Shown here piece after piece: positions 8,116 to 17,400 of a DNA stretch of 64,000 nucleotides. Both the position numbers and the translations under genes were made by a program. Numbering within the stretch: the stretch's first letter is position 1; each line of letters starts with the position of its first letter. The notes under the pieces were generated by a model. It was given only the letters and a program-made list of their open reading frames with translations. It made no database searches and was not told the origin of the DNA. Source of the stretch: JAMZMI01 sp963848175 (GTDB lineage Bacteria > Bacteroidota > Bacteroidia > Cytophagales > Cyclobacteriaceae). Location: the NCBI GenBank assembly GCA_963848175.1, contig CAWKCO010000001.1, positions 1 to 64,000 of the forward strand, written 5' to 3'.

Positions 8116-9192
8116 ATGGGAAGCATTTTTGGGAAGATATTTACAATCACCACTTTTGGGGAATCACACGGAGCTGCCATAGGCGCTACCATCACGGGCT
8201 GCCCTGCGGGTGTGGAAATAGACTTGGATTTTATCCAAAGCGAGCTGGCGAGGCGCAAGCCTGGGCAATCAAAAATCGTAACACAGCGCAAGGAAGAAGA
8301 TCAAGTGGAGATTCTTTCAGGTGTATTTGAAGGTATTTCTACCGGCACGCCCATATCTCTGTTGATCAGAAATCAAGATCAGAAGAGTAAGGACTATTCG
8401 CATATAGCAGATAAATTTCGTCCCTCACATGCGGACTATACTTATGAGGAGAAATACGGTCATAGAGACTACCGAGGCGGTGGACGCAGTTCTGCTCGCG
8501 AGACGGCTGCACGTGTGGCAGCAGGAGCTATCGCAAAGCTCATGCTGAAAAAAGTCGGCGTTACCTTCAATGCTTACGTGTCGCAAGTAGGTGACTTGAA
8601 GTTAGAAAAACACTACACCGAGTTGGATCTTTCCCTCACGGAAACCAACGACGTAAGATGCCCCGATCCAGCAATGGCGCAGCAAATGTATGACTACATA
8701 GACAATGTGCGCAAGGATCAGGATACTGTCGGTGGGGTTGTGACTGGTGTGATCAAAGGTGTGCCCGTAGGTTTGGGTGAACCTGTTTTTGATCGCCTAC
8801 ATGCTGAGCTGGGCAAAGGAATGCTGAGTATCAATGCGGTAAAAGGTTTTGAGTATGGCAGTGGCTTTGAAGGAATCAAGCAGCGAGGCTCACAACACAA
8901 CGACGAATTTTATAATGAGGGAGGCCGTATCCGTACCAAAACCAACCAATCGGGTGGAATACAAGGCGGCATCTCCAATGGAGAAGATATTTATTTCAAT
9001 GTGGCCTTCAAGCCTGTGGCGACTATCATGCAAGATCAAGATAGTGTGGACAAAGAAGGCAATGCGGCTGTAGTGAGCGGAAAAGGGCGTCATGATCCTT
9101 GTGTAGTGCCACGTGCTGTGCCTATAGTAGAAGCTATGGCGGCATTGGTGATTGCCGACTATTACCTGATCGCTCGCACGAATAAGATTTAA
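8116..9192 (+). CDS. aroC: chorismate synthase
   Basis: Chorismate synthase carries out the last shikimate-pathway step, turning 5-enolpyruvylshikimate 3-phosphate into chorismate with reduced FMN. The 358-residue product shows TTFGESHGAAIG at the N-terminus, ARRKPGQSKI, the signature GRSSARETAARVAAGAI near residue 130, and GSQHNDEFY with FMN-binding residues. The longer ORF opens at 8032 inside the batD-like gene, but the family begins at MGSIFGKIF, so the ATG at 8116 is the start. A strong terminator follows 20 bases after the stop. Confidence 0.97.
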   Translation: MGSIFGKIFTITTFGESHGAAIGATITGCPAGVEIDLDFIQSELARRKPGQSKIVTQRKEEDQVEILSGVFEGISTGTPISLLIRNQDQKSKDYSHIADKFRPSHADYTYEEKYGHRDYRGGGRSSARETAARVAAGAIAKLMLKKVGVTFNAYVSQVGDLKLEKHYTELDLSLTETNDVRCPDPAMAQQMYDYIDNVRKDQDTVGGVVTGVIKGVPVGLGEPVFDRLHAELGKGMLSINAVKGFEYGSGFEGIKQRGSQHNDEFYNEGGRIRTKTNQSGGIQGGISNGEDIYFNVAFKPVATIMQDQDSVDKEGNAAVVSGKGRHDPCVVPRAVPIVEAMAALVIADYYLIARTNKI

Positions 9193-9213
9193 TTCGTCCA
9201 TTCAAGAGTTTAC

Positions 9214-9245
9214 AAATCCGTTTGGTTTCAAGCGGATTTTTTTTT
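9214..9245 (+). terminator. rho-independent terminator after aroC
   Basis: AAATCCG (9214-9220) and CGGATTT (9233-9239) form a hairpin followed directly by a run of T, just after the aroC stop. Confidence 0.85.
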
Positions 9246-9337
9246 GCTATTTTCGGAGTTCATTTTAACGAGTCCAAATAGAAAGTCATATCCTTTTTCT
9301 CAATAATAACTAAATTGACAGCCTAACCAGAGCAACT

Positions 9338-10747
9338 ATGAAAAACCTCCCATTACATTTCAAAATCATTATCGGATTAGTATTGGGCGTTTTGTGGGCT
9401 TTTGTCTCCAGCTGGCTGGGGTGGAATGAATTTACCATCAACTGGGTAGACCCATTCGGGCAAATCTTTATTCGTTTGCTGAAGTTTATTGCCGTTCCGT
9501 TGGTCTTGTTCTCAATTATCGATGGTGTCTCGGGGCTCAGCGATACTTCCAGCCTTGGCCGCATGGGAGCTAAAACCTTGGTTCTCTATCTTATTTCTAC
9601 TGTTTTTGCGATTACTGTAGGCTTATTGGTTGTCAACTTCATAGCACCGGGTACGCACATAGACAATGATCAGCGAGTGAAAAACCGCATCTCCTATGAA
9701 CTATGGGTAGATCGGACGCCTGATGTAGAAATTAAAGATGGCAAAAACTATCTCGCCGATCCTGCTTATGCGGATATTGTGCAGAGTCAGTTAAGCAACG
9801 ATCAACTTGCGCAGCAGCAAGCTAAAGTAGCTGATAAAGTCTCACAGGCTCAAAAACAACAGGAAGTGGGGCCGCTTCAGTTTATTGTGGACATGGTTCC
9901 CGAAAACATCATCCTGTCCGTTTCCAACAACACGTTGATGCTTCAGGTCATCTTTTTCGCGATCTTTTTTGGTATCACCTTGGCGGTAATCCCCAATGAA
10001 AAGAGCGCCCCTGTCAAGAATTTCATCTCTTCTATCAACGAAGTTTTCCTTCGCATGGTAGACACCATCATGAAGGCCGCACCATTTTTTGTGTTTGCCT
10101 TGCTGGCTGGAGTGGTAGCCAAGATGGCCGATAGTCCGGGAGAAGTTTTCCAGATTTTCAAAGGACTGGGATCCTTTACCATTACTGTTTTGATCGGCCT
10201 GGGTTTTATGCTTTTCGTATTTTATCCTTTGGTCGCTATACTTTTCATCAAAAAACTTTCATACAAAAAATTCTTTCGAATCCTGAGCCCAGCACAGTTT
10301 CTGGCTTTTAGCACCAGCTCTAGTGCCGCTACCCTTCCTGTAACCATGGAGTGTGTGGAAGACGGCATGGGTGTTTCTAAAAAAGTATCGAGTTTCGTTT
10401 TGCCTATTGGCGCTACGGTGAACATGGACGGAACGAGCTTGTACCTAGCCATTTCCACGGTATTTTTAGCGCAGCTTCACTTTGTGGATTTGACACTTTC
10501 GCAGCAGCTAGTTATCGTGCTTACAGCGACTATGGGATCCATTGGCACGGCAGGTGTGCCTGGGGCAAGTTTGGTCATGCTTATCATTATGATGCAGACC
10601 GTGGGGTTGAACCCCGCTTGGATCGCGATCATTTTTCCTGTGGATCGTATCTTGGATATGACTCGCACGGTAGCCAATATCACTGGAGATGCGACTGTCG
10701 CTACACTTATTGCAAGTAGTGAAGGGGAATTGAGGGCGGAGGATTAG
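9338..10747 (+). CDS. dicarboxylate/amino acid:cation symporter (DAACS family)
   Basis: This 469-residue membrane protein belongs to the glutamate/aspartate/C4-dicarboxylate carriers that use Na+ or H+ gradients. The serine-rich re-entrant loop AFSTSSSAATLPVT, the GATVNMDGTS helix, the GTAGVPGASLVM loop and the final DMTRTVANITGDA helix are all present. The Asp and Arg in the last motif bind acidic substrates in characterised homologues. A long insert near residues 108-170, rich in charged residues and glutamines, sits between helices 3 and 4, where family members vary. It is convergent with the BLUF gene, with 16 bases between stops. Exact substrate and ion are not determinable. Confidence 0.92.
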   Translation: MKNLPLHFKIIIGLVLGVLWAFVSSWLGWNEFTINWVDPFGQIFIRLLKFIAVPLVLFSIIDGVSGLSDTSSLGRMGAKTLVLYLISTVFAITVGLLVVNFIAPGTHIDNDQRVKNRISYELWVDRTPDVEIKDGKNYLADPAYADIVQSQLSNDQLAQQQAKVADKVSQAQKQQEVGPLQFIVDMVPENIILSVSNNTLMLQVIFFAIFFGITLAVIPNEKSAPVKNFISSINEVFLRMVDTIMKAAPFFVFALLAGVVAKMADSPGEVFQIFKGLGSFTITVLIGLGFMLFVFYPLVAILFIKKLSYKKFFRILSPAQFLAFSTSSSAATLPVTMECVEDGMGVSKKVSSFVLPIGATVNMDGTSLYLAISTVFLAQLHFVDLTLSQQLVIVLTATMGSIGTAGVPGASLVMLIIMMQTVGLNPAWIAIIFPVDRILDMTRTVANITGDATVATLIASSEGELRAED

Positions 10748-10763
10748 TCCGCCCATTATCTGT

Positions 10764-11195
10764 TTAAGCCATTTCAAAAAACAGTTTAAGCACGGTCAAT
10801 CCGCGATCAGTGTACTGATCTTTGCCCATGATCATTTTCTCAAAGATTTCTTTATTGTCGGTACTAATGGCGGTGTGAAAGCCCAATTTATCATCGGAAA
10901 CATTTTTGTACCCCATGTGCCAAGATGGGAAAAGTCGTTTTTCAATAGGTGCAAAGCTTCGCTGGTTGACCGCTGTATGCCTGTCATCTTCTTTGATGGT
11001 ATCATAGAGTGCCAAGAGTTTTTCGGGCTCTCCCTCTATGTACTGAATGAAACGGTTTTCTGAATGTAGCAAAACTCCCGTTAGTCCATGTTCTGGATTA
11101 TTCTTTTCACAGGAAGCTAAAATTTTCTTAATTTCTGATTCGTCACAAGATGGTTTTCGAAAACTTGTGTAAATCAATCGATGTAATCCACTCAT
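10764..11195 (-). CDS. BLUF-domain blue-light sensor
   Basis: The 143-residue product is a BLUF domain plus a short helical tail, a flavin-binding blue-light photoreceptor. The landmarks are RLIYTS with the flavin-partner Tyr, an Asn in KNNPEHGLTG, the key Gln in RFIQYIEG, and PSWHMGY carrying the Trp/Met pair. No output domain is fused, so it would signal by protein contact, which is usual for short BLUF proteins. A GTG at 11222 gives nine extra residues, but the ATG at 11195 matches the family start. The IS4 element begins about 50 bases upstream and has separated the gene from its original upstream neighbour, possibly altering its promoter. Confidence 0.9.
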   Translation of the reverse strand: MSGLHRLIYTSFRKPSCDESEIKKILASCEKNNPEHGLTGVLLHSENRFIQYIEGEPEKLLALYDTIKEDDRHTAVNQRSFAPIEKRLFPSWHMGYKNVSDDKLGFHTAISTDNKEIFEKMIMGKDQYTDRGLTVLKLFFEMA

Positions 11196-11247
11196 AAATT
11201 TACTCTCTGGTTGAGCTTTCACAACAAGTGGAATAAGTGATTGTTTT

Positions 11248-12690
11248 TACTGTCGTCCGAGTAAAATGAGTGTGATTTATTGAAGTCTTAGAAAAGTACA
11301 AAATAAAAATGGGCGGCCTTGCAGCCCTCCCATCTTATAGGTAATGTTGAGTTCGACTAAAAACAAAACTTACCATGGACAAAGTTAACGCAAAGTTTCT
11401 TTCAGGTCAGCCAATTATAGCTCAGCTTCTATCCTTAATTCCAGAAGATATTTTCAAGAAAGCAGTTGACGATAATCAGGCGGACAAGTATTACAAACAA
11501 ATGAAGAGCAAAGACCACTTTATCTGTTTGTTTTATGCTGTATTAACTCGCAATGGTAGTTTAAGGGAGGTTTGTAAAAACATTACCCTGATAGCTAAAA
11601 AGCTTATTTATGTAGGATTGAAGCAATTACCTCACCGTAGTACGCTTTCTGATGCTAATAGAGAAAGGAGTAGCGATTTTTTCGCCTCTCTCTACATGGG
11701 TCTTTACCTTCACTATCAAGTAGCACTAAAGACAAATTGGGGGCCAATCGGCGATGAAGTTGATCTGGCTCAAATTGAGGTGTTTGACTCCACTACAATA
11801 ACCCTATTCAAAGAAATACTCAAGGGTACCGGCCGTAATCGAATAGATGGTAAGAATAAAGGTGGGATCAAGATTTTCACAAAAATGAACCTATCTGAAG
11901 GAGTACCCAATTTCATTTGCATGAAGGCCGCCTCTACCAACGAGAACACCTTTTTAAAAGTACTAAGCCTACCTGAAGGAGGAATTGTTGTCTTTGACAA
12001 AGGGTTCAACAGATACCGATACTTTGACATCTGGACAAAAAACAATCGCTTCTTTGTCACTCGTCTTAAGGATAATGCTAAATATGAGGTAGTCGAGGAA
12101 AACAACACAGCCCCCTTTCCAGATGTATTGAAAGATCAAACGATAATCCTCAAATACAAACATGAAAAACTTACTCGGACAGTCCAACTAAGACTGATAA
12201 GCTATCGTGATCCTATTTCAGGTGAAATCCTTCAGTTTCTTACTAACCTGATAGGTCACACTTCTATGACTATCGCATTGCTTTATAAGAACAGATGGGT
12301 AATAGAAGTGCTTTTCAAGCAGATTAAGCAGAACTTTGAACTGAAATATTTTTTATCGGACAGTGAGAACGGTATCAAATCACAAATTTGGGTGGCACTA
12401 ATACTCAATTTATTATTCACCATACTCCATAGAAGAATCAAAGAAGCAGAGGACTTCTCAACCATGGTCATGGTAGCAGCTAAAAACCTGTGCTCTTACG
12501 TGAACTTGCACGCATTTTTAATCAACACCACAGCCTACTGCCAAAGCTGGTTTAAATCTGAAATTGGGAAAGTACAAATTGAAATTGACTGGTCTGGCTA
12601 GGGGGTGTTTTTGAGAATTGAAAATTTAACCTCATTATGGCCTAAATAAGAACTATTTTAGGCAAATTGGAAATTAGTCGGACGACAGTA
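11248..12690. mobile_element. complete IS4-family insertion sequence
   Basis: The element is bounded by perfect 13-bp terminal inverted repeats, TACTGTCGTCCGA at 11248-11260 and its complement at 12678-12690. It is flanked by a perfect 9-bp target duplication GATTGTTTT at 11239-11247 and 12691-12699. It holds one intact transposase gene. The 1443-bp length, the duplication size and the transposase signature fit IS4. It has inserted between the BLUF gene and the BCCT transporter, which face away from each other. Intact ends and an intact ORF indicate a recent or still mobile copy. No other copy is seen in the window. Confidence 0.95.
11375..12601 (+). CDS. IS4-family DDE transposase
   Basis: The 408-residue protein has a helical N-terminal DNA-binding region of the DUF4372 type (about residues 1-80) and a DDE catalytic core. 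The first Asp is in EVFDSTTIT, the second in VVFDKGFNRYRYFD. The IS4 signature Y-2-R-3-E-6-K is exact in YKNRWVIEVLFKQIK and supplies the catalytic Glu. The core between the second Asp and Glu contains the beta-strand insert typical of IS4. The gene fills its element with short ends and has no frameshift, unlike several host genes around it. Confidence 0.95.
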   Translation: MDKVNAKFLSGQPIIAQLLSLIPEDIFKKAVDDNQADKYYKQMKSKDHFICLFYAVLTRNGSLREVCKNITLIAKKLIYVGLKQLPHRSTLSDANRERSSDFFASLYMGLYLHYQVALKTNWGPIGDEVDLAQIEVFDSTTITLFKEILKGTGRNRIDGKNKGGIKIFTKMNLSEGVPNFICMKAASTNENTFLKVLSLPEGGIVVFDKGFNRYRYFDIWTKNNRFFVTRLKDNAKYEVVEENNTAPFPDVLKDQTIILKYKHEKLTRTVQLRLISYRDPISGEILQFLTNLIGHTSMTIALLYKNRWVIEVLFKQIKQNFELKYFLSDSENGIKSQIWVALILNLLFTILHRRIKEAEDFSTMVMVAAKNLCSYVNLHAFLINTTAYCQSWFKSEIGKVQIEIDWSG

Positions 12691-12709
12691 GATTGTTTTA
12701 AGGAAATTA

Positions 12710-12723
12710 GGAAAATATTTTCC
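12710..12723. promoter_or_regulatory. 14-bp palindrome upstream of the BCCT gene
   Basis: GGAAAATATTTTCC is a perfect palindrome 20 bases past the right end of the insertion sequence and about 150 bases before the transporter. It belonged to the original BLUF/BCCT intergenic region and may be an operator. Confidence 0.35.
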
Positions 12724-12863
12724 TTTCTTTTTTGGGATAAAACGGGTAACAATACCTGCCAAAATCGGGTTATGGATATGGCTGAGTGTCGCGTATTCCC
12801 TTTGGGACTAGGAGCCACAAGAAAGACTTCCCTAAAAACAAAAGTTGCTTTAGATTTATCTCT

Positions 12864-14373
12864 GTGCACAAACTCAATCCCATCAAATTTTGGCCACCAG
12901 TATCTCTGCTGAGTGCCACAGTCATTTTTAGTCTTTTGAATAAAGACAAATTCTTGTCTATGACTAGGGCCGCCAACTCTTGGATTCTGACATACTTTAG
13001 TAGTTTCTTTAGCTGGGGTGTGCTCGCATTTGTACTGCTTCTGGCCATTGTCTATTTTTTGCCATTTAGTAAGCAGATCATCGGAGGGAAAGAAGCTAAG
13101 CCGCTACTTTCCAAATGGAAATGGTTTTCGATCACGCTCTGCACCACGATAGCTACAGGTATTCTGTTCTGGGGCACGGCAGAGCCATTATTTCATTTCC
13201 ACCAGCCACCTACTGATCTTCAGCTAAACGCTGGATCGCGTGAGGCTGCCACCTTTGCCATGTCCACGATGTTTATGCATTGGACAATCAGCCCTTACGC
13301 CATCTACACATTGGCAGCTCTGGTTTTTTCATTTACGTTTTACAACCTGAAGCGTCCATTTGAGGTGAGTGCTACCCTATACCCACTTCTCGGGAAGTAT
13401 TCCTGCGGGTGGATCGGACATGTGGTGGACATAGTCTGCCTGTATGGTTTGGTGGCAGGGATGGCGGCTTCTTTGGGAGCTGGCATTCTCACTATTGCAG
13501 GAGGGCTTCAAAAGCTATTCGAAGTTGAACAGACCGCTTTTCTTCTTGGTGTGATCGCCGTAGTGATTGTGGTCACATTTGTGATTTCGGCCTCAAGTGG
13601 GTTGATGAAAGGTATCCGGATCTTGTCTGATTATAATATCAAAGCATTTATTCTGCTTGCCATTTTCTTCTTCATTTTCGGAGCTTCACTTTATTTGATG
13701 CAACTAGGTTTTGATGGATTTGTACAATATTTCGTGCATTTTTTGCCGCGAAGTGTCAATTGGAACAATGAGCTTGGGCAAGAATGGTTTCAGAGCTGGA
13801 CAGTCTTTAATTGGGCCAATTGGTTGGCATGGGCGCCCATAACCGCACTTTTTTTAGGAAGATTGGGTCGAGGATATTCTATTCGTGCATTTATCAGATA
13901 TGAACCTGATCTTTCCATCCATCTTTGGAGGATTGTGGATGATGATTTTTAGCGGGTCGGCGCTTTATTTTGATGGGATAAGTGGTGGTTCATTGTATGA
14001 AATCTTAAATACACAAGGAGCTGAAAATGTTATTTACGCCATTTTCGAGCAGCTACCATGGCCAAGCTTTATTGGAGCCATTTTTCTGCTGATTACTTTT
14101 ATTTCTTATATCACTGCAGCGGATTCTAATACATCGGCTATGAGCAACCTCTGCACTAAAGGTATCACAACGGAAAATCAGGAATCACCGCTCTTCATTC
14201 AAATCATTTGGGGAACGATTGTAGGGGCACTCGCATGGGTGATGATTTCCTATACAGGAATTGAGGGGATCAAAATGATTTCCGTCTTGGGAGGTTTTCC
14301 TGCTTTGTTTTTGATGCTTGCCATTGCGCTGGGGATGATCAAATTGCTTTGGAAGTGGAGGGAAGAGGCGTGA
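12864..14373 (+). pseudogene. BCCT-family betaine/choline transporter, frameshifted as sequenced
   Basis: Two overlapping frames together give a full-length transporter of about 500 residues for trimethylammonium compounds such as glycine betaine. Frame one runs to 13952 and carries NPIKFW, the GILFWGTAEPLFHF segment with family Trp residues, and MHWTISPYAIYTL. Frame two (from about 13900) continues NLIFPSIFGGLW, ITAADSNTSAMSNL and the last helices. The break is one extra T near 13899. Without it the text reads FIR-MNLIFPS and is continuous. The start is uncertain: I use GTG 12864 because the family begins near KLNPIKFW, but the frame is open up to GTG 12786. An indel error is likely, so the gene may be functional. 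Confidence 0.85.
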
Positions 14374-14414
14374 GATTACTCTTAGAAAAATAGACGGAGC
14401 ATCAAAGAACTAAG

Positions 14415-17400
14415 TCACCTTCCAACAACGACAGTCTCTTTGATCACTTCATTGCGGCCAGTCTGATCATAGACCTCAAAAACAACTAGATAATAACCTA
14501 ATCGGACGATGCTGCCATTGTCATTGGTACCATCCCATCGCAAAAATCTAGTACTCCCCAACGAAGCTCCATTGGCGAGTTCTTTAACAGGTCGTCCATT
14601 TTGGTCATAAATGGTCACGTTGGTAAATTGCCCAGTTTGTGCAAACTGATAGTTGATCGTGGTGAAACTTTTCATGGAAGTAATACTGCCATCCGGAACA
14701 AATACTTTTGGCTCGATGGCCAAAGTACCTGCAATTTTCGGCACGTCAAATTGCTGTGAGTTGGCATAGCCAGGCGTAGCAAAGCCGACATCACTAGCGG
14801 CGGATGCCCAGTTGTTTCTGTCTTGTGTAGGCGCGGTAAAGGAAATTCGCTCTAGCGAAACGCCATCCACACTTTCGAGCAATCGGGAATGAAAATCCGT
14901 GTCGTAGGTAAATCGATCCATGATTTTACCTTGGGCATTGAGCAAAACTACCGTGCCCGCTTCATTGGGATAAGTGGGTAGCGCATCAGCCTCAAAGAAA
15001 TCGTTTTGATCGCTTTTTGGGTAAGCAAGTTGGAGCAAAGCAGCATCAGTGGTAATCGCCAAATATTGCTGAGGTGATAAGATATATTCCGTATCCGATA
15101 TGGGTTTGACTTGCGTCAAAATCCCATTCTCTTCTCGACCTAGCGCCCAGCCTTTCAGGTCAATGTGCTTTTCAGAGTAGTTGTATATTTCCACAAAATC
15201 CACTCCCGTATTTTTCGGGTCGAACAAAATTTCACTCAAAATCACATCCAAACTGTCTGCCGTTTCGGGTCTCACGAATGCGGAAGTGTTTTTTGTTATT
15301 GGATTTCCATTGCAATCTGAGATATTCTGGACGGTGATTGAATAGGTTATATTTGATTTTAGCTCTTCTTCAAAATGGAGGATTAATTGATCTCTGTTTC
15401 GATTGGACAGGATACTGTTTAAAGTCAATGACGGTTCGGTTGTGATTTCCGCTTGTTCATCAGCACCAAAAGCCAGAGGTTCGTTAAAAGTCAGCTTGAC
15501 GGTATGCTGATCTTGTACAAAAGCGGAGAGTAGTTCCGGCCCAAAATTGTCTGGCACACTTTCACTATTCGCATTGGGAAGACCGGGTGTGCCACCATTT
15601 GAGGAAGTACTGCTTCCCCAAACCAAGCGGCCACCGCAAGGGTTGGTTATGTCTTTCATTTCCAATGAATAGCCACCGCCTTTCTTCTCGGCTTCATGCC
15701 AAACTGCCTGATATTCGATGGAAAAAATCGATCCTTCTGCTTGAGCTAAAGCTAAAAATTCTCCTCCATTCGCGAGAGAAGGCCAATTACTTACTCCCAT
15801 GACCTTGCCAAATGCAGAAAGTGCCACAACCGAAGCATTGGGGCACAGAATGAGATAAGATTTCGGAGGAATGATTTGTGCAGAGAGCGCCGTGGTATAA
15901 TTGGAATCTACAAGTAAAAGTCCTTCCAACGACAGCAAATCTTCTGTCGCATTGTATATTTCTAAATATTCAGAATTGGGTAAATCACTCACTACAGGAT
16001 CTGGATCCGCCATGATTTCTGTGATTAATATTTCATTGAAAGCGGGCTTTCTGCCTATACCTATTTCAATATTCACGGTTTGTAAAATTCCACCAGAGCA
16101 ATCTTGAAGGTTACTTACTTTAAGCGTATGGAGTTTTCCTTTTTCCAAGCTCGAACTCAAAGTAAGTATGGCGCTCTCAAAATATATCCCACTGGTTTTC
16201 ACTTCGATATTGATTCCTTCAATCAAATAAGAGCCATTTGCTAAGCTCGCACTGTCCATCGGTTCACTAAAGTTGAGCGTAATTTGATTTAGGTCAGTCA
16301 AACTCCACAGAAGAAATCATTGGTGCTTCGCTATCCGATTCTTGACCAAAGACACTGTTTTCCGTGCCAGGCGTACCGCCTTTTTCAGCGGTGGAAGCCG
16401 TCCAATTTGCTTTACCAAAGCAACTACTTTCCAAGGAGATCAATTCGAGGCTATAGCCACCATCATCCTTTTGCGTGTCACCATACCAATCCGAAGTATA
16501 AACTACCTGATCAATAAGTGCTCCCGAAACTGTGCTAATGACCAAACTGTCTTTGCCATTAGCAAGCGAAGGTAAATTGCTTACTCCTACTGCATTTTCC
16601 CCTTGAAAGAGGAACGCATTACTTGTGCTTGTCAAGACCGCATAAGCCCCAGAATTCAGTTCATAGTCAGGAAGCGCAACAGAAGCTGTCGGATCACTTA
16701 GTATCAATGATTTTAGGTTGATGATATTATCCGAATGGTTGTAAAGCTCCAAATATTCTGCCTCGGGAAGACCAACTGCTGGGAGTTGGGTCAGCCATGA
16801 TTTCTGTGATCCTGATATCGCCTTTTTGCGGAAGCTTGGGCGTGATATAAGTAAAAGTCTTTGCAGCATGAGCAAGAAAGTTGCCATTCGATATCAGACA
16901 CGTTTTTCACTACCAACTCATACGTTTGCTCATTCGTCAGCAAGTTTTCAAAATGCAGCAACACAACCGAATCCGATTTCATCTCCGCATTTTGTCGGAT
17001 TGCCAATACCAGTGATTGCATACAGATTGGCGGATTGGCTTGTGATGTCATCTAAGGGCTCATTAAATGTCAACACAATCACCCCGTCAAAATCAGATGC
17101 TATTGTCAGAAGCTTTGGAGGGGTTTTGTCATTGTAAAGAGAGACTTCAAAATCGGGAATTCGCCTTTCATATTTATCGTGAAGACCATACCATGAAACC
17201 TGCGACGATTGATTGTCAAGGATTTTTTCTCCAAAAAATAAACGGATAAGGTTTGGGTTTTTTCCATCCAACACGACAATTTCAGGATGTTCGTCATTCA
17301 GTAGAAATTGCTTCGCTAGTGATATTCACTAGAGGCATAGCAAAAAGCAACTCTACGGTTTTCTCATTCACAATTCGCCCGCTTTCAAAGTAGGTGTCAA

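Noticed and set aside
12667..12912. 81-residue plus-strand ORF across the right end of the insertion sequence
   Set aside because: It begins inside the inverted repeat of the element and runs into the BCCT gene in another frame, with no sensible protein features.
16294..17297. Short ORFs in other frames within the lamin-tail gene as separate genes
   Set aside because: Each is a fragment of one continuous protein broken by a single extra base; each continues the lamin-tail or Ig-like motif of its neighbour.
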